Part shown: piece after piece, positions 29,174 to 41,405 of the stretch
How the letters are laid out: the number at the start of each line of letters is the position of its first letter
Position numbering within the stretch: position 1 is the first letter of the stretch
Source of the DNA: Mastigias papua
Taxonomy: Eukaryota; Cnidaria; Scyphozoa; Rhizostomeae; Mastigiidae
Assembly (NCBI GenBank): GCA_964019165.1
Contig: OZ025287.1
Location: 419,701 to 483,700, forward strand
Direction: 5' to 3'
DNA: 64,000 bases
Position numbers and translations under genes: made by a program
Notes under the pieces: generated by a model
What the model saw: the letters and a program-made list of their open reading frames with translations, nothing else
What the model was told of the DNA's origin: nothing
Database searches by the model: none

Positions 29174-30577
29174 CCTTGACGATAGTTTGCCACTTAACAG
29201 TTTGTACAGCAGGCTGGATTCTCCTCAAGGCCTAACGATGGTCCCTGACTGCGTTCTAGCTTCACAGTAGCCAAGACACTCTACAAAGATCTCGCTCAGA
29301 AAATAAACAAGCACAAAAGAACTAGCGTTAGATGATTCGACGCCCGCTTTTCCGTATCAATGTGCAGTAAAGTTCTGGAATCCAAAAGTCTTAGATGTAT
29401 ATTACCATATTAGCTGTAGAAAAAGTCTTTTACACCCAACAAAATGCGACACTTCTATACAAGTAATAAATGTGTTCACTCCATTGAATCCAGCCTTATC
29501 CGACAAGCCTCGTTAGTCGTCCAAATCAACGTCTGTCAAATCACTCTCTCTCCAGACTGGAATGGGCGATCAATCAACACCCATTCATGGGCTTGTCGCT
29601 AAAATCAGCAGGTATGAGCAGCCAGGAGAGAGAATATTGCCACATACAATCACTGCCAAAATTCCTCCGAACACCAACTGAATAAGGCAGTCTGTCTGAC
29701 AATAGTTGATTTGTGGTCAACTTTGAAGGTCTGTGACCCCCCCCCCCCCCCTTGAAAACAGTGTTCAGGTAAACGCTTAGCTGCTTCAATGCTATTGGAG
29801 AGTGAGCGACGTATCTTCTGGAGTAGTCCCTGATTACTTTACCATTGTTCTGAGGGGGGAATAGGGGAGCATACTCTATAAGGTAAAAAGTAATGTAAGT
29901 GGGATGGCGCCGTGGCTCATAGCGACCACGAGTACTCAACACTTTCTATTCCACGGCGCATATATATATCCATATACTTTTCCAAGACGCAAATCTACTT
30001 TTCTATGGCGCAAATCTACTTTTCTATGGCGCAAATCTACTTGTATACGGTACACATCTGCATTTCCACGGCAGAAAACTCCCTGAACAGGAACTCTCAA
30101 TGTCACACTCTGAGATTGCAAAGCAGCTAAAGTGAAAGAACTGCAGATACAATGCTACATTTCTCAAAGTAATTTGGTTGACAAAAAAATGAAGATGGTC
30201 AATACTAAAATACTTTCCCAGCAATGAAGAGGATTGACAATATACTTTAAATATTTGACCATATTTGACCAACCTACATGCTTTCGTATAAGGAACCACT
30301 TTATAGCGAGCCTACATGTAGAATTCCAGAATATTTAAAGAACTTATACTACTAAAGGAAGCTCCCTAAGGAACTTTTCAATTTGAAAATTTTTCTATAA
30401 CAGCAAACATTTACAAATTAGGAAGCCGGGTCCACTTATTTGCAGCCTAAACAAGCATAGATTGTTTACTATGCTTGTTTCAAAGTGGTTCATTGAGTAT
30501 TTATGCTATAACATTTGTACATTATGCTTTAACATTTACAAAACATCTTTTCAACTTTTTTGTGAGTGTAGTCCTAA
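29174..30577. other. Region upstream of proximal kappaB-Ras start
   Basis: It holds a poly-C run (about 29735-29750) and, at about 29990-30050, three copies of a 20-bp unit (tttctatggcgcaaatctac). No exon recognised. Confidence 0.5.
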
Positions 30578-30582
30578 GTTAT

Positions 30583-30773
30583 TGTTGATGATGATGATTA
30601 TTATGTTACGAAAATAATTGTAGGCGAGGTAGTAGTTAGTCACATGCCTAAATGTGTCATGTGCTCTAGTTTTAGTTCTGTTCTGTTCTGTTCTGTTCTG
30701 ATCAAGTTATGTTTACGCTGTATGCTCTGTGTTTTTTCTATTTTCCTACGCTAATTAACAAACGATTATAACA
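30583..30773 (+). repeat. Copia left LTR
   Basis: Begins TGTTGATGATG and ends ATTATAACA, 191 bp. Contains four tandem ttctg units. Reads identical to the right copy. Confidence 0.95.
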
Positions 30774-30863
30774 GGTTATGGGCCCAGAAAAGGAGAATAG
30801 ATGAAGTACTGTAAAGTAAGTAAGGAGTAGTGCAATAGGTTTCAAACAACCATTGTATTCGCG

Positions 30864-33800
30864 ATGGCTACAGCGGCTGAGGATGGAGCATCATTACGCA
30901 TCGATAAATTTATGGGAGAGAATTTCCACCTCTGGAAATTTAAAATGCAAATGGTGTTGGAGGAACGAGATTTGTGGGGAATTGTAAGTGGTGAGGAAGT
31001 AGAACCGACAGGCGATGGAACTACACAGGCCACAGTTCAGAAATTCCGTAAACGTGCCAGGAAGGCATTTGCCACAATTTGTTTATCCCTCGGGGACGAA
31101 CAGCTTTCGCTCGTTCGCTCATCAAAGACAGCCAAAGATGCTTGGGATAAGCTTGAAAGTCACTATCAGGTTAAGTCTTTAGCGAATAAGCTTTTCCTGC
31201 GAAAGAAATACTTTACTGCAACTATGGCGGAGAGTGACGCGATGCTTGAGCATATAAATAGGATGAAATCGCTAGCGGGGCAATTAGAATCAGTGGGAGC
31301 AACAGTCACTGAAGAAGACCAAGTTGCTACATTGTTGTGTAGTCTACCAGATTCATATAACAACCTGATTATTGCTTTGGAGTCCAGAGCGGAAGACCTT
31401 ACAATGGATTTTTTAGTGGCTAGGTTATTGCATGAGGAACATAAGCGGAAGGGCGAAATCGCTGCAAGTGATGCAACCGAGAAAGCTATGGTATCATTTA
31501 AAGGAAAACCAGGGAAACAGGCTGAAAATAAGAGCTATATTGGTAAAGCCAGTATGAAGAAAAAGGGAAAATGTTACAACTGCGGTGTACAGGGGCACTT
31601 TGCGAAAGATTGTCGTAAACCAAAAACAAACAACGAGTTCCGTAGGCAAAGAGAACAAGCCAACACATCAGCATGCACAGAAGGTGATGATGAAAAGGGA
31701 CATGTGTTGTTTCTAATGTCATCGGATGCTGGTAGTGCTTCTCAGTGGTACATAGATTCTGGTGCTTCGCAGCACATGACTAACAGCAAAGCTTCAATGG
31801 TGCATTACCAAGAATTTTCTTCGCCGGAATTAGTTAGGATGGGAAATAATTATGAAGTTAAAGCTTATGGAAAAGGGAATATATGGATTGAAGTAAAAGC
31901 CGAAGGCGTGTACAAGCCAGCTGAATTAGTTGATGTATTATATGTACCTGCCTTGGGAAAGAATTTATTTTCCGTAAGTGCTGTTACAAAAAGAGGTAAC
32001 ACAGTATTGTTTGAAAAGGGGAAATGCACAATTTTGAATTCTTCTGGAGTTGAGGTTGGTTCTGGAAAATTACAAGGAAAGTTATTCAGTCTTAATGCTA
32101 ATATACAGCATACACATGAAGCCAAAATTGCAAATCAACAGACCGAGGAAATTTGGCACAAACGATATGGTCATTTGAGTCAGAACAACCTGAGAAGTCT
32201 TCAAAACAACAACTTAGTAAAAGGAATGTCTTTTAAGATAGATGAAGGAATTAAAGGCCCTTGTGATGCATGCTTAAAAGGAAAACAGAGTCGAAATTCC
32301 TTTCCGAAAGAAGAAGCAACAAGAGCAACAGAGCTGTTAGAAATAATCCACTCGGATGTTTGTGGGCCAATGAAGAGCAAAAGTCTAGGTGGTAATGCAT
32401 ATTTTGTCACCTTTATAGATGACAAATCCAGATTTACAACGGTTTATTTCATGAGAAATAAAAGTGAAGTCTTCAATAAATTCAAAGAATTTGAAGCAAT
32501 GGCCACCAACGTGACAGGCAAAAGAATAAGAATTTTGAGGTGCGATAATGGAGGAGAGTATACCTCCAAAGTTTTTGATGAATACTTAAAGAGTAAAGGT
32601 ATCCAGAGGCAATTTTCAGTGCCAAGAACACCACAGCAGAATGGTGTGTCTGAGCGCATGAATAGAACCATACAAGAAGTGGCAAGAGCAATGGTTCATG
32701 GCGCTGGACTGTCTGATATTTATTGGGCAGAAGCAGTGTTGACAGCTGTAATCATCAGGAACAGAAGCCCAACAACAGCTGTTCAACATATGACACCACA
32801 TGAATGTTTTTATGGAAAGAAACCAGATGTTTCTAATTTCAAAATCTTTGGATGTACAGCATATATGCACATTTCAAATCAAGAAAGAAGAAAGTGGGAT
32901 GCTAAGTCAGTGAAATGCATTTTCATTGGATACTCCATAAATAGTAAAGGATATCGTCTTTGGGATCCAAAAGCCAGACGTATACATGTATCAAGAGATG
33001 TTGTATTTTTTGAAGAGGATTTTGATGGACGTACAAATGAGTCACAATGTGTCAAAGGAAGTTCAAAATCTGACATTACTTTGCCTTCTACTATCATTTC
33101 AAATGATATTAATGATCAAGAAGCAGTTTTCAATCATGACGATGTTGCAATAAATAATGATGAAAATGATGAGGAGGAAAGAGAAATACCTCGTCGTTCA
33201 ACAAGGAATAGAAAGGTACCTGAAAGAAATGATTTCATTACTGGAAACTGGTGGGAAATCGATGAAGCATTATATAGTTGTGCAGACGATGTGATGGGAG
33301 AGCCTAAAACAGTCAAAGAGGCACTAGAGTCACCAGATAAATCAAAATGGAAAAAGGCATTAGATTGTGAGTATGAATCTCTCGTTGAATACAACACATG
33401 GGATCTCGTGGAACCCCCAAAAGGACAGAACATTGTAGATTCAAAATGGGTTTTCAAAGTGAAATATAATGCGGATGGATCTATAGAACGATACAAAACA
33501 CGTCTAGTAGCAAAAGGTTTCACACAGAAAGCTGGAATTGATTTCGAGGAGACTTTTTCTCCTGTAGTGAGATACACGTCTATAAGAGCACTTCTGGCAA
33601 TTGTCAATCAATTGGATCTAGAGCTTCACCAGATGGATGTCTCTACGGCATTCCTTAATGGAGAATTAAAAGAGGACATCTACATGTCACAACCAGAAGG
33701 CTACATACAAGAAGGGAAAGAAGATATGGTCTGTAAGTTAAATAAGAGCATTTACGGGCTAAAGCAAGCATCTCGATGCTGGTATGATACATTGGATAAA

Positions 33801-34551
33801 TTCTTAAAAGATGCCAAGTACAGGCAATGTGCAGCAGATTCATGCATATACATGAAGCAAGTGGGAGTACATTACACGCACATAGCAGTTTACGTGGACG
33901 ATATACTGATTGCAAGCAATAGCAAAGTGATGTTACACAACGAAAAGAAATTGCTGCAAGAGCGTTTCAACACTAAAGATCCCGGAGAAGCACATTATTG
34001 TTTGGGAATACAGATACAAAGAAACCGAGAACAAAAGCAGATGTTTTTACATCAAACAAAATACTTGACAAATCTATTGGAGAAATATGGAATGAGTGAC
34101 TGTAGATCAATTTCCACTCCTCAAGAGCAAAACAAAATCATGATACCAAATGAGGACGAACCAGTGGATAAAGTAAGATATCAAGCTGTAATTGGAAGCA
34201 TAACATATGCAGTAATAGCAACTCGTCCTGATCTAGCTCAAGCTTTAGGATCAGTGAATCGATTCGCATCAAATCCAAGCAAAGAACATTGGACAGCGGT
34301 TAAAAGAATTCTGCGCTACATAAAAGGAACTGTAAATCATGGAATACTGTTTGATGGTCAGAAAGAAAATGACGTTCATCTTGAAGGGTATGTTGATGCT
34401 GACTGGGGAAGCAATCCAAATGAAAGGAAATCTCAATCAGGATATGTATTTTTTGTGTGTGGAGGAATAATTAGCTGGGCAAGTAAACAGCAGCCCATAA
34501 TAGCCCTATCGTCAACAGAAGCTGAATATATCGCTGCGAACTTAGCAGTAC
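30864..34551 (+). CDS. Copia gag-pol polyprotein, N-terminal part
   Basis: From ATG at 30864 the frame is open to the BEL insertion. Order: Gag, zinc knuckle CYNCGVQGHFAKDC (about 237-250), aspartic protease DSGAS (about 298), integrase with its HHCC region near HKRYGHLS and a DDE core (CDNGGEY), reverse transcriptase with YVDDILIAS (about 1010), and the RNase H start (YVDADWG). The Copia domain order (integrase before reverse transcriptase) is clear. No stop or frameshift is seen within it. Confidence 0.95.
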
Positions 34552-34880
34552 TGTGGTGAATTGACTGATTCCCACAATATGTAATCGCGTTTACTATGAG
34601 CTCTCGGTCAATCTCAATCACAGAATCACAAGTCCCAAATTTACGGCAGAATAAACACACAAATATAGTATACGATTAAGCAATAGAACAACGAACATTA
34701 GATAAAATATGAAAAACCAGTGTATATGTGTAAGAAAATGAAAATGTCCCAAATACCGAGTCCCTTCTCTAGTTTGTTCTTCAGTCACGTCGCAAGTCAC
34801 AGATAGATCTCTCTCCGCCCTTCTCCAGTCTAAAACTAAAGCTACTCCACAGCGTCCAGCAAAGCAATAAATCTCCCACA
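34552..34880 (-). repeat. BEL LTR (3' in element orientation)
   Basis: 329 bp, bounded by TG...CA on the plus strand, identical by eye to 40271-40599. Confidence 0.95.
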
Positions 34881-34920
34881 CACTCCCCCTATTTGACCCC
34901 AAAGGGCGTCAAATATAAAG

Positions 34921-35178
34921 TCAAAGTTCTTCATTAAGTTCGTAATTGCAAATTTCGTGAATGTTCTTGATTGCATCATCTGCTGCTCGTCTCTTTGGTC
35001 TGAACTCTTTTGCATTTGCGTTTAGCCTCGGCTCTGCACATTCCCCTGTATTACAGCTCAGTTCTAATGGATACAAAAACTGTATTGGCCTTTCCAGCTC
35101 TCCGTTAGCAGTAAGAACCTTGACCACTCTTACAACTCCGTCCCTGCCTTGGATCATATCTGTTACTTTACCAATTTT
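34921..35178 (-). pseudogene. BEL polyprotein tail beyond an in-frame stop
   Basis: Directly after the TGA at 35179-35181 the same frame continues, KIGKVTDMIQGRDGVVRVVK to LYPLELSC, which resembles the conserved C-terminal domain after the BEL integrase. The stop falls where the family usually has Trp. So this copy either carries a nonsense mutation or ends early. Confidence 0.7.
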
Positions 35179-38100
35179 TCATCTAGCCCGGTTCTTTTCC
35201 TCTCCCTTTATCATTACAATGTCTCCTCTCTTGAGGTCTGCTTGCTTCCCAGGGTGTTTAAGGTTATGTCTCTCACGAAGTGCTCTGACATACTCTGATC
35301 TCCACCTCTTCCTAAGTGCTTCTTTGCAGCGCAATAGGTACTTCGCTCTGTTTCTCAGGTCTTTACTTTCCCTTGAAGATGGTTCTTCTTCTGGGGTGTA
35401 GATAGATTTGCCATGTATCAGCATGTTCGGTGTAAGAACTGGCAATTCAATGTCATCCTCGCAATATGATAGAGGGCGATTGTTGATCACAAGTTGTATG
35501 TCTATCAATATCTCTTCCATTTCCGTAAATGTAACTTTGGCTGATCCCACAGTTTTATACAGTGCACCTTTAACAATACTGATCATGCGCTCGAATAGTC
35601 CTCCCCACCAGCTTGCTCGACTTAGGTTGAACTGCCATTTCATCACGTTTTCTGCTAGGTAATCTTGCAACCTTTCATCTCTTTGGATCTTACTGATCCA
35701 CTTTGAAGCAGCTACAAACGTCTTCCCATTATCTGAAATTATCTTTTTAGGCTTCCCTCTGACAGCAATGAATCTCTTCAAACTTCTTAGGAAATCCCCA
35801 GTCGTCATACTCGGCAAAAACTCTATGTGTACTGCACGTGTCCAGCTGCAAGTATACAATATTATATACCCTTTCCGATCACTTTTTCCCTTTCCACGAT
35901 ACATGATAGGTCCAGCAAAATCTACACCGACCACATCAAAAGGTAGTTTTCCCTCTGTTCTCTCCTTTGGAAGGTTTCCCTGGGGTGGAGTAGGGCAGGC
36001 AGTGGTATGAAACCGTTTGCAACCATGGCAAGCCTTTATGATTCTTTTCACAATGCTTCTAAGCTTGGGAATCCAGAAATAGTCTCGCACTTTTGCCATT
36101 GTCAGTGCTACTCCCCCATGCAAGGTTTGCAAATGAGCTTGCTCTACTAATTTTGCACTTATGTTGTTTCTAAAAGGCAAGTAGATAGGATAGTCTCCTT
36201 GAATTCTGCCTTTGCAGATGAGAATATCGTTGTCATTCCTTTCTAAGTTGAGCCTCTCAGAATCTCGTTTGAAACTCTCAGTATCTTGAACATCCGATTG
36301 TGCTCTCTTTATCAAAAGGAACTTAGTCTCTATTGTCTCATCGGTTGTGAGTGGGCCTTGGCTTGATTTTCTACGACAGTTGTTGATGAATCTTGTCATC
36401 CATGATAGAATCCTAACAGCTTTCCAGAATGATTTCTTTTCAACTAAATTGTCAATCTCGTCACTTTCCCTCTCTACATTAACGTGTATAATTTCTTTAA
36501 GTAACTTTCTTTCATTCTCTGACTCCTCTGATGCTTTGATTGGAATCTCTGGCGGCCAATTCTCTTGTTTCCTTAACCAAGCTGGACCTTCCTTCCACTT
36601 GGCATTTTCTTGCAACTTTAAAGCCCCTCTGCTTCCAATGTCTGCTGGATTTTCGCCTGTGGAAACATACCTCCAGTTGTCTTGATGTTGTTTGATTTTT
36701 CTCACCCTATTAGTAACAAATTGCTTGTATGCTCCACCCCCTAAGATCCAGTAAAGGCAGACAGTTGAATCAGTCCAAGCTTGCTTACACACAATATTCA
36801 AGCCTTCTAAAGCTTCTGCAGTATTTAATAATAAATTGCTGAGCATATGGCAACTAACAAGTTCTAATCTCGGTATTGTTAGATCTCTTTTGCTCAACCT
36901 TGATTTAGCAACCAGTATATGTTGATTAACATCACTTCCTTGTCTGACGATTGCATAGATGACAGCAGCGCAGCCATTTAAGCTTGCGTCTGCAAACCCA
37001 TGAAGTTCAATGCCAGTTATATCACTCTTCCTCAAAGGAATAGATCTTGGTATCTTAACTTCAGTTGGAAGATTTCTTGTCCAATTTTGCCAACGTTTAA
37101 GTAAATCATCAGGAAGATTTCCATCCCAAGAAAGCTTTCTATCACATATATCTCTAAAAAGGATCTTTGCTGTAAGAAGAATGGGTGAAACTATCCCTAA
37201 TGGATCGTAAACCTTTGCAATGGTGCGCAAAACTGTTCTCTTTGTAGATATTTCTTCATGTTGTGGAATCGTAACAACAAGAGTGTCTTCATCTTTGTTC
37301 CATCCAACTCCTAACAGTTTCACTTCAGTTTGTTTAGTTCCCAGACTTTCCTTTGCAAAACTTGTTTCATCCTTGTGTTGGAACTCTCCTTCAAGTTCTT
37401 TCGCATTTGAATGCCATTTATGAAGAGTGAATCCACCCTCCTTAAAGATTTCAACTGCATTATCTTTCAACTGCTTTGTCTCTTCTACTGAGATGGCTCC
37501 TAGACTGATATCATCCACATAGATTCCCTCTCTAAGCTCTCTCACACAATCAGGGTACTTTGTAGTAAATTTTGCAAAATGTTGCTCTAAAGTACCACCC
37601 AATAGAAATGGGCTTGCACTCAATCCGAATAAGACTCTTGTGAATCTGTAAATCATTGGTCCTTTGCTTTGTAGGTTATCAATCCAAATGAATCTAAGTG
37701 CATCGCGTTCTGCTTTCCGAATTTGTATCTGCAGGAATGCCTGTTTCACATCCCCGGCAAGAAATACTGGTTTGAATCTCGTTCTCAACAGTATATTCAT
37801 GATCTTCCTTTGGAGTGGTGGCCCAGTTTCCAAACACTCATTCAGAGATGGCGATGACTCGTCGGCCTTTGCAGATGCATCATACACGATGCGAAGCTTT
37901 GTTGTCTCTGCATTCTCTCTTAAAATGGCTCTGTGTGGTATATAGTGCTCTATATTACCTTCCAATGATTCCGGTGCTTTCTCTACAATTCCTTCATTCA
38001 GTTGGTTCTGTATGATCTCGTGATAGTTTGCTAACATCTCTGGGTTTGATTCTAGTTTCCGCACAAGACTGTTAAACCTTCCTTTCGCAACCTTATAATT

Positions 38101-40179
38101 CGTAGGCAGTGCTGGATGCCCAGCCTTCCAGGGAAGAGATGTCTGATACTTCCCGTCACTTCCTTGAGTCAATTGTTCTTTAAACTCCTCATATACTGTT
38201 CCTTGATCACCTTCAGGCTTGTCTTCCAGTCCTAAAACGTCAAGACTGCATAATTGCATATAATCCTCTGTCGAACTTCTGGCTAACATTAGAGTAGATG
38301 ACAAATGCCCTTGTCCAGGGGACATGATGACCCATCCAAATTTCGTTTTTTCCGCCACTGGTTGGCCTAAGTCTCCAATTCTGGCAGCTGTAGATGTTTT
38401 GATTAATGCAAAGTCACTTGCTCCCAGTATTGCATGGATTGGCAATGATTCCTTCTTGTCTATATCATTCATCTTAACTCCTCGTAGGTGTGGATTTTCC
38501 TCAATAACAGCAGAATAATGGGGGTTGGGTAGCATTAGTAGTACATCCTTATCAACTCCATTCACCTCAGATCTAATACTGAATTTTCCATCAATGTCGC
38601 TCAAGCTCACATCATATACATCGATCTTCTTGACTGTTTTTTGGAGCATCATCTCAATAGATTTGCATTCTTGTCTCACTGGTGGTTTATTAATCATTGA
38701 ACTAAGCCTCGTAGAAATATATGAACTGCTTGATCCAGTATCTAATAACGCTCTGCATGAAACTCCATCAACTTGGAGAATGACAACAGGATGAATTACA
38801 GCTCTTTGATTTGTTGCTGTTAATAGCGGAGCACTTTGCCTTCCGTCGCATATAGAAGTATGGTGCCTTTTCTGACAGTATTGGCAGCTAATTCGACTTC
38901 TACAATCATTTGCACGGTGTTTTCCTCCAGTGCAGTTAAAGCATAGCTTCTTGTTACTGAGGATTTTCCTTCGCTCATCCACAGATCTCACAACTGTACA
39001 GTCTGTAGCTTTATGTTCAGGGTTTTCACAGTAGATGCACTGTCTCAACTTTGGCACTTCTTTAACCACGTAGTTTTTCTCATGCCTGTACTGATCTCTA
39101 GGAGATGACTTGATTTGTTTCTCTCCAACCTGCAAAGGGTTTCTATCAATCCATTCTCTAAGAGCTTCCAATAGCTGGTTAAAATCCCATTCCTTCCATT
39201 TAGGATCAGTCCTTGTCAAATCTGCTCTTATCCCGTCTAATTTGTCAAGAGTCATTCTCACATTTCCCTTGACTTCATTCAACTTCCCTAAAGTTTCTAG
39301 TGCTTGTACATTGCATAACAGTTGGTCATAAAAGTCGTGAATTTTTGGCCTAGATGTTCCAGAAATGATTGGCAGCGTCATTATTTGCTGTATATGTGCA
39401 TCTATGACTTCTGAGGTGTCTCCATATCTTTGGACCAGTATTTCCTTAGCTTTGTTATAGCCTTCACTATTGGGGGGCAACTTATCAATAATTACCTTCA
39501 CCTTTGGTACGACAAACTCTTTGAGGTAGGAAAATTTTGCTTCTGGTTTGATTGTGCTTTGATCAATTTGTGTCTCAAATATCCCCCAGAATCTAACCCA
39601 GTCAAGGCGGGTGCCTTGGAACTTTGAGATGTGTAAATCTGGTAGTTTTGAATTAATTTTGAACTTTTCAGCTAACAGTAACTTTTTCTGTTCTAATTCT
39701 AAGGTAAACTTTTCCTTCCTCATTTGCTTACCTCTTTCGGCTTCCTGTTCCTCTTTTACCTGGTTTTCTCTCATTTCTGTTTCGAAGTCAAGCTTCTGCT
39801 TCCGTTCCATTTCTACTTTCCTGTTTTCTTCCTCTGTAATTCTTAGATTTAATTTCTCTATAGCATTCTCAAATGGTTTTAAGCCCCCCTCTGTCTCAGC
39901 TGTCCAGTTGTCAATCAATTCCTCGCTCTCGTCTTGATCTAAGTACAGCCCTTGAATATCACGGATCAAATCGTAAACCTCTTCCAATTTTGTTTTCAAA
40001 TGCGAGTATTGACGTTGCATCTTATCCATTTTCCCCGCAGATATTATGCCTTCTGACGTTTTATTAAAATAGTTAAGCTTTCTTGTCAGCGAGTTTAACA
40101 ATGTCTGTTTCCTGTCCAGTTCCGCCTTTGTCTCGTCGGTCTCTACTTGCGATGTATTTCTCCTACCTTTTGTTGCCAT
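35179..40179 (-). CDS. BEL/Pao polyprotein
   Basis: 1666 codons from ATG at 40179. The N-terminal coiled-coil-like Gag (Lys/Glu-rich, about 1-170) is followed by zinc knuckles (CIYCENPEHKATDC about 381, CFNC about 413, CQYC), then a protease (LLDTGSSSSYIS, about 480). Next are a reverse transcriptase with YVDDISLGA (about 887), an A17/RNase H region (HGFADAS, about 1062; TIPRLEL) and an integrase core (VDFAGP, SDNGKTF, GGLFERM). This domain order is that of BEL/Pao. The frame stops at 35179-35181, but the same frame stays open to 34921 and continues the C-terminal domain. Confidence 0.93.
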   Translation of the reverse strand: MATKGRRNTSQVETDETKAELDRKQTLLNSLTRKLNYFNKTSEGIISAGKMDKMQRQYSHLKTKLEEVYDLIRDIQGLYLDQDESEELIDNWTAETEGGLKPFENAIEKLNLRITEEENRKVEMERKQKLDFETEMRENQVKEEQEAERGKQMRKEKFTLELEQKKLLLAEKFKINSKLPDLHISKFQGTRLDWVRFWGIFETQIDQSTIKPEAKFSYLKEFVVPKVKVIIDKLPPNSEGYNKAKEILVQRYGDTSEVIDAHIQQIMTLPIISGTSRPKIHDFYDQLLCNVQALETLGKLNEVKGNVRMTLDKLDGIRADLTRTDPKWKEWDFNQLLEALREWIDRNPLQVGEKQIKSSPRDQYRHEKNYVVKEVPKLRQCIYCENPEHKATDCTVVRSVDERRKILSNKKLCFNCTGGKHRANDCRSRISCQYCQKRHHTSICDGRQSAPLLTATNQRAVIHPVVILQVDGVSCRALLDTGSSSSYISTRLSSMINKPPVRQECKSIEMMLQKTVKKIDVYDVSLSDIDGKFSIRSEVNGVDKDVLLMLPNPHYSAVIEENPHLRGVKMNDIDKKESLPIHAILGASDFALIKTSTAARIGDLGQPVAEKTKFGWVIMSPGQGHLSSTLMLARSSTEDYMQLCSLDVLGLEDKPEGDQGTVYEEFKEQLTQGSDGKYQTSLPWKAGHPALPTNYKVAKGRFNSLVRKLESNPEMLANYHEIIQNQLNEGIVEKAPESLEGNIEHYIPHRAILRENAETTKLRIVYDASAKADESSPSLNECLETGPPLQRKIMNILLRTRFKPVFLAGDVKQAFLQIQIRKAERDALRFIWIDNLQSKGPMIYRFTRVLFGLSASPFLLGGTLEQHFAKFTTKYPDCVRELREGIYVDDISLGAISVEETKQLKDNAVEIFKEGGFTLHKWHSNAKELEGEFQHKDETSFAKESLGTKQTEVKLLGVGWNKDEDTLVVTIPQHEEISTKRTVLRTIAKVYDPLGIVSPILLTAKILFRDICDRKLSWDGNLPDDLLKRWQNWTRNLPTEVKIPRSIPLRKSDITGIELHGFADASLNGCAAVIYAIVRQGSDVNQHILVAKSRLSKRDLTIPRLELVSCHMLSNLLLNTAEALEGLNIVCKQAWTDSTVCLYWILGGGAYKQFVTNRVRKIKQHQDNWRYVSTGENPADIGSRGALKLQENAKWKEGPAWLRKQENWPPEIPIKASEESENERKLLKEIIHVNVERESDEIDNLVEKKSFWKAVRILSWMTRFINNCRRKSSQGPLTTDETIETKFLLIKRAQSDVQDTESFKRDSERLNLERNDNDILICKGRIQGDYPIYLPFRNNISAKLVEQAHLQTLHGGVALTMAKVRDYFWIPKLRSIVKRIIKACHGCKRFHTTACPTPPQGNLPKERTEGKLPFDVVGVDFAGPIMYRGKGKSDRKGYIILYTCSWTRAVHIEFLPSMTTGDFLRSLKRFIAVRGKPKKIISDNGKTFVAASKWISKIQRDERLQDYLAENVMKWQFNLSRASWWGGLFERMISIVKGALYKTVGSAKVTFTEMEEILIDIQLVINNRPLSYCEDDIELPVLTPNMLIHGKSIYTPEEEPSSRESKDLRNRAKYLLRCKEALRKRWRSEYVRALRERHNLKHPGKQADLKRGDIVMIKGEEKNRAR

Positions 40180-40270
40180 TATTGATGAACACGATTCACT
40201 AGTTGGGTGTATTTCGTACTGATATCACATAAATGAACACATTAAGATTGTCCCGTCGGAGGTGCCACTT

Positions 40271-40599
40271 TGTGGTGAATTGACTGATTCCCACAATATG
40301 TAATCGCGTTTACTATGAGCTCTCGGTCAATCTCAATCACAGAATCACAAGTCCCAAATTTACGGCAGAATAAACACACAAATATAGTATACGATTAAGC
40401 AATAGAACAACGAACATTAGATAAAATATGAAAAACCAGTGTATATGTGTAAGAAAATGAAAATGTCCCAAATACCGAGTCCCTTCTCTAGTTTGTTCTT
40501 CAGTCACGTCGCAAGTCACAGATAGATCTCTCTCCGCCCTTCTCCAGTCTAAAACTAAAGCTACTCCACAGCGTCCAGCAAAGCAATAAATCTCCCACA
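40271..40599 (-). repeat. BEL LTR (5' in element orientation)
   Basis: 329 bp, next to the primer-binding site. Same sequence as the other LTR. Confidence 0.95.
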
Positions 40600-40603
40600 G
40601 TAC

Positions 40604-40902
40604 AAGAAGCAATATGGCTACGTTCATTGCTGAATGATTTTGGATTCGTTCAAAAACAACCAACTAACATAAATGAAGATAACCAAGGTGTAATCGCATT
40701 GTGCAAGAATCCAAAGTTCCATTCGCGCACAAAGCACATTGATATCAAGTACCATTTTATCAGAGAAAAGATTAAAGATTCAGAAATTACTTTGAAGTAT
40801 TGTTCAACCCAGGAAATGATTGCAGATGCTTTGACAAAACCGTTGGGAAAGATAAAGTTTCAAAGATTCAAGGACTTGATGGGAGTATCAAGCTTTATTT
40901 GA
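40604..40902 (+). CDS. Copia gag-pol, C-terminal part after the insertion
   Basis: It continues the RNase H domain: NEDNQGVIALCKNP, then RTKHIDIKYHFIREK and ADALTKPLG. Together with 30864-34551 the lengths sum to 1329 codons in one frame, showing that the BEL insertion is the only break. Confidence 0.9.
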
Positions 40903-40957
40903 ACATTTGCTTACTATTGACTTTGACTTTTTGATGTTTATTATTTTCGAGTGGGAG

Positions 40958-41148
40958 TGTTGATGATGATGATTATTATGTTACGAAAATAATTGTAGGC
41001 GAGGTAGTAGTTAGTCACATGCCTAAATGTGTCATGTGCTCTAGTTTTAGTTCTGTTCTGTTCTGTTCTGTTCTGATCAAGTTATGTTTACGCTGTATGC
41101 TCTGTGTTTTTTCTATTTTCCTACGCTAATTAACAAACGATTATAACA
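40958..41148 (+). repeat. Copia right LTR
   Basis: 191 bp, same sequence as the left LTR by eye, followed by the duplicated gttat. Confidence 0.95.
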
Positions 41149-41279
41149 GTTATAGCCCAACTTAAAAGCAACATTCAGAATTTCAAGGGCTTGCTTGTGT
41201 CTGTGCCATTTTTATGGCAATAAATGAGCAGTGGAAATTAAGGAAATAATAAGGAACTTCTAGTACTATATAGTATGAT

Positions 41280-41405
<126 letters not shown>

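Larger units (their letters stand above)
34552..40599 (-). mobile_element. BEL/Pao LTR retrotransposon nested in Copia
   Basis: 329-bp LTRs at 34552-34880 and 40271-40599 (TGTGG...CCCACA) read identical. The target duplication gtac sits at 34548-34551 and 40600-40603. A tRNA-type primer site starting TGGCACCTCCG lies just inside the right LTR (minus strand, 40267 downward), and a purine tract (atagggggagtg) lies just inside the left one. One long polyprotein frame. Confidence 0.95.
30583..41148 (+). mobile_element. Copia (Ty1/copia) LTR retrotransposon, split by a BEL element
   Basis: 191-bp LTRs at 30583-30773 and 40958-41148 look identical, and the 5-bp duplication gttat flanks the element. 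The primer-binding site ggttatgggcccag follows the left LTR, as in Drosophila copia, which primes from an initiator-tRNA fragment. A purine tract (gagtgggag) precedes the right LTR. The single gag-pol frame is cut at 34551 by the BEL insertion and resumes in frame at 40604. Confidence 0.95.
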
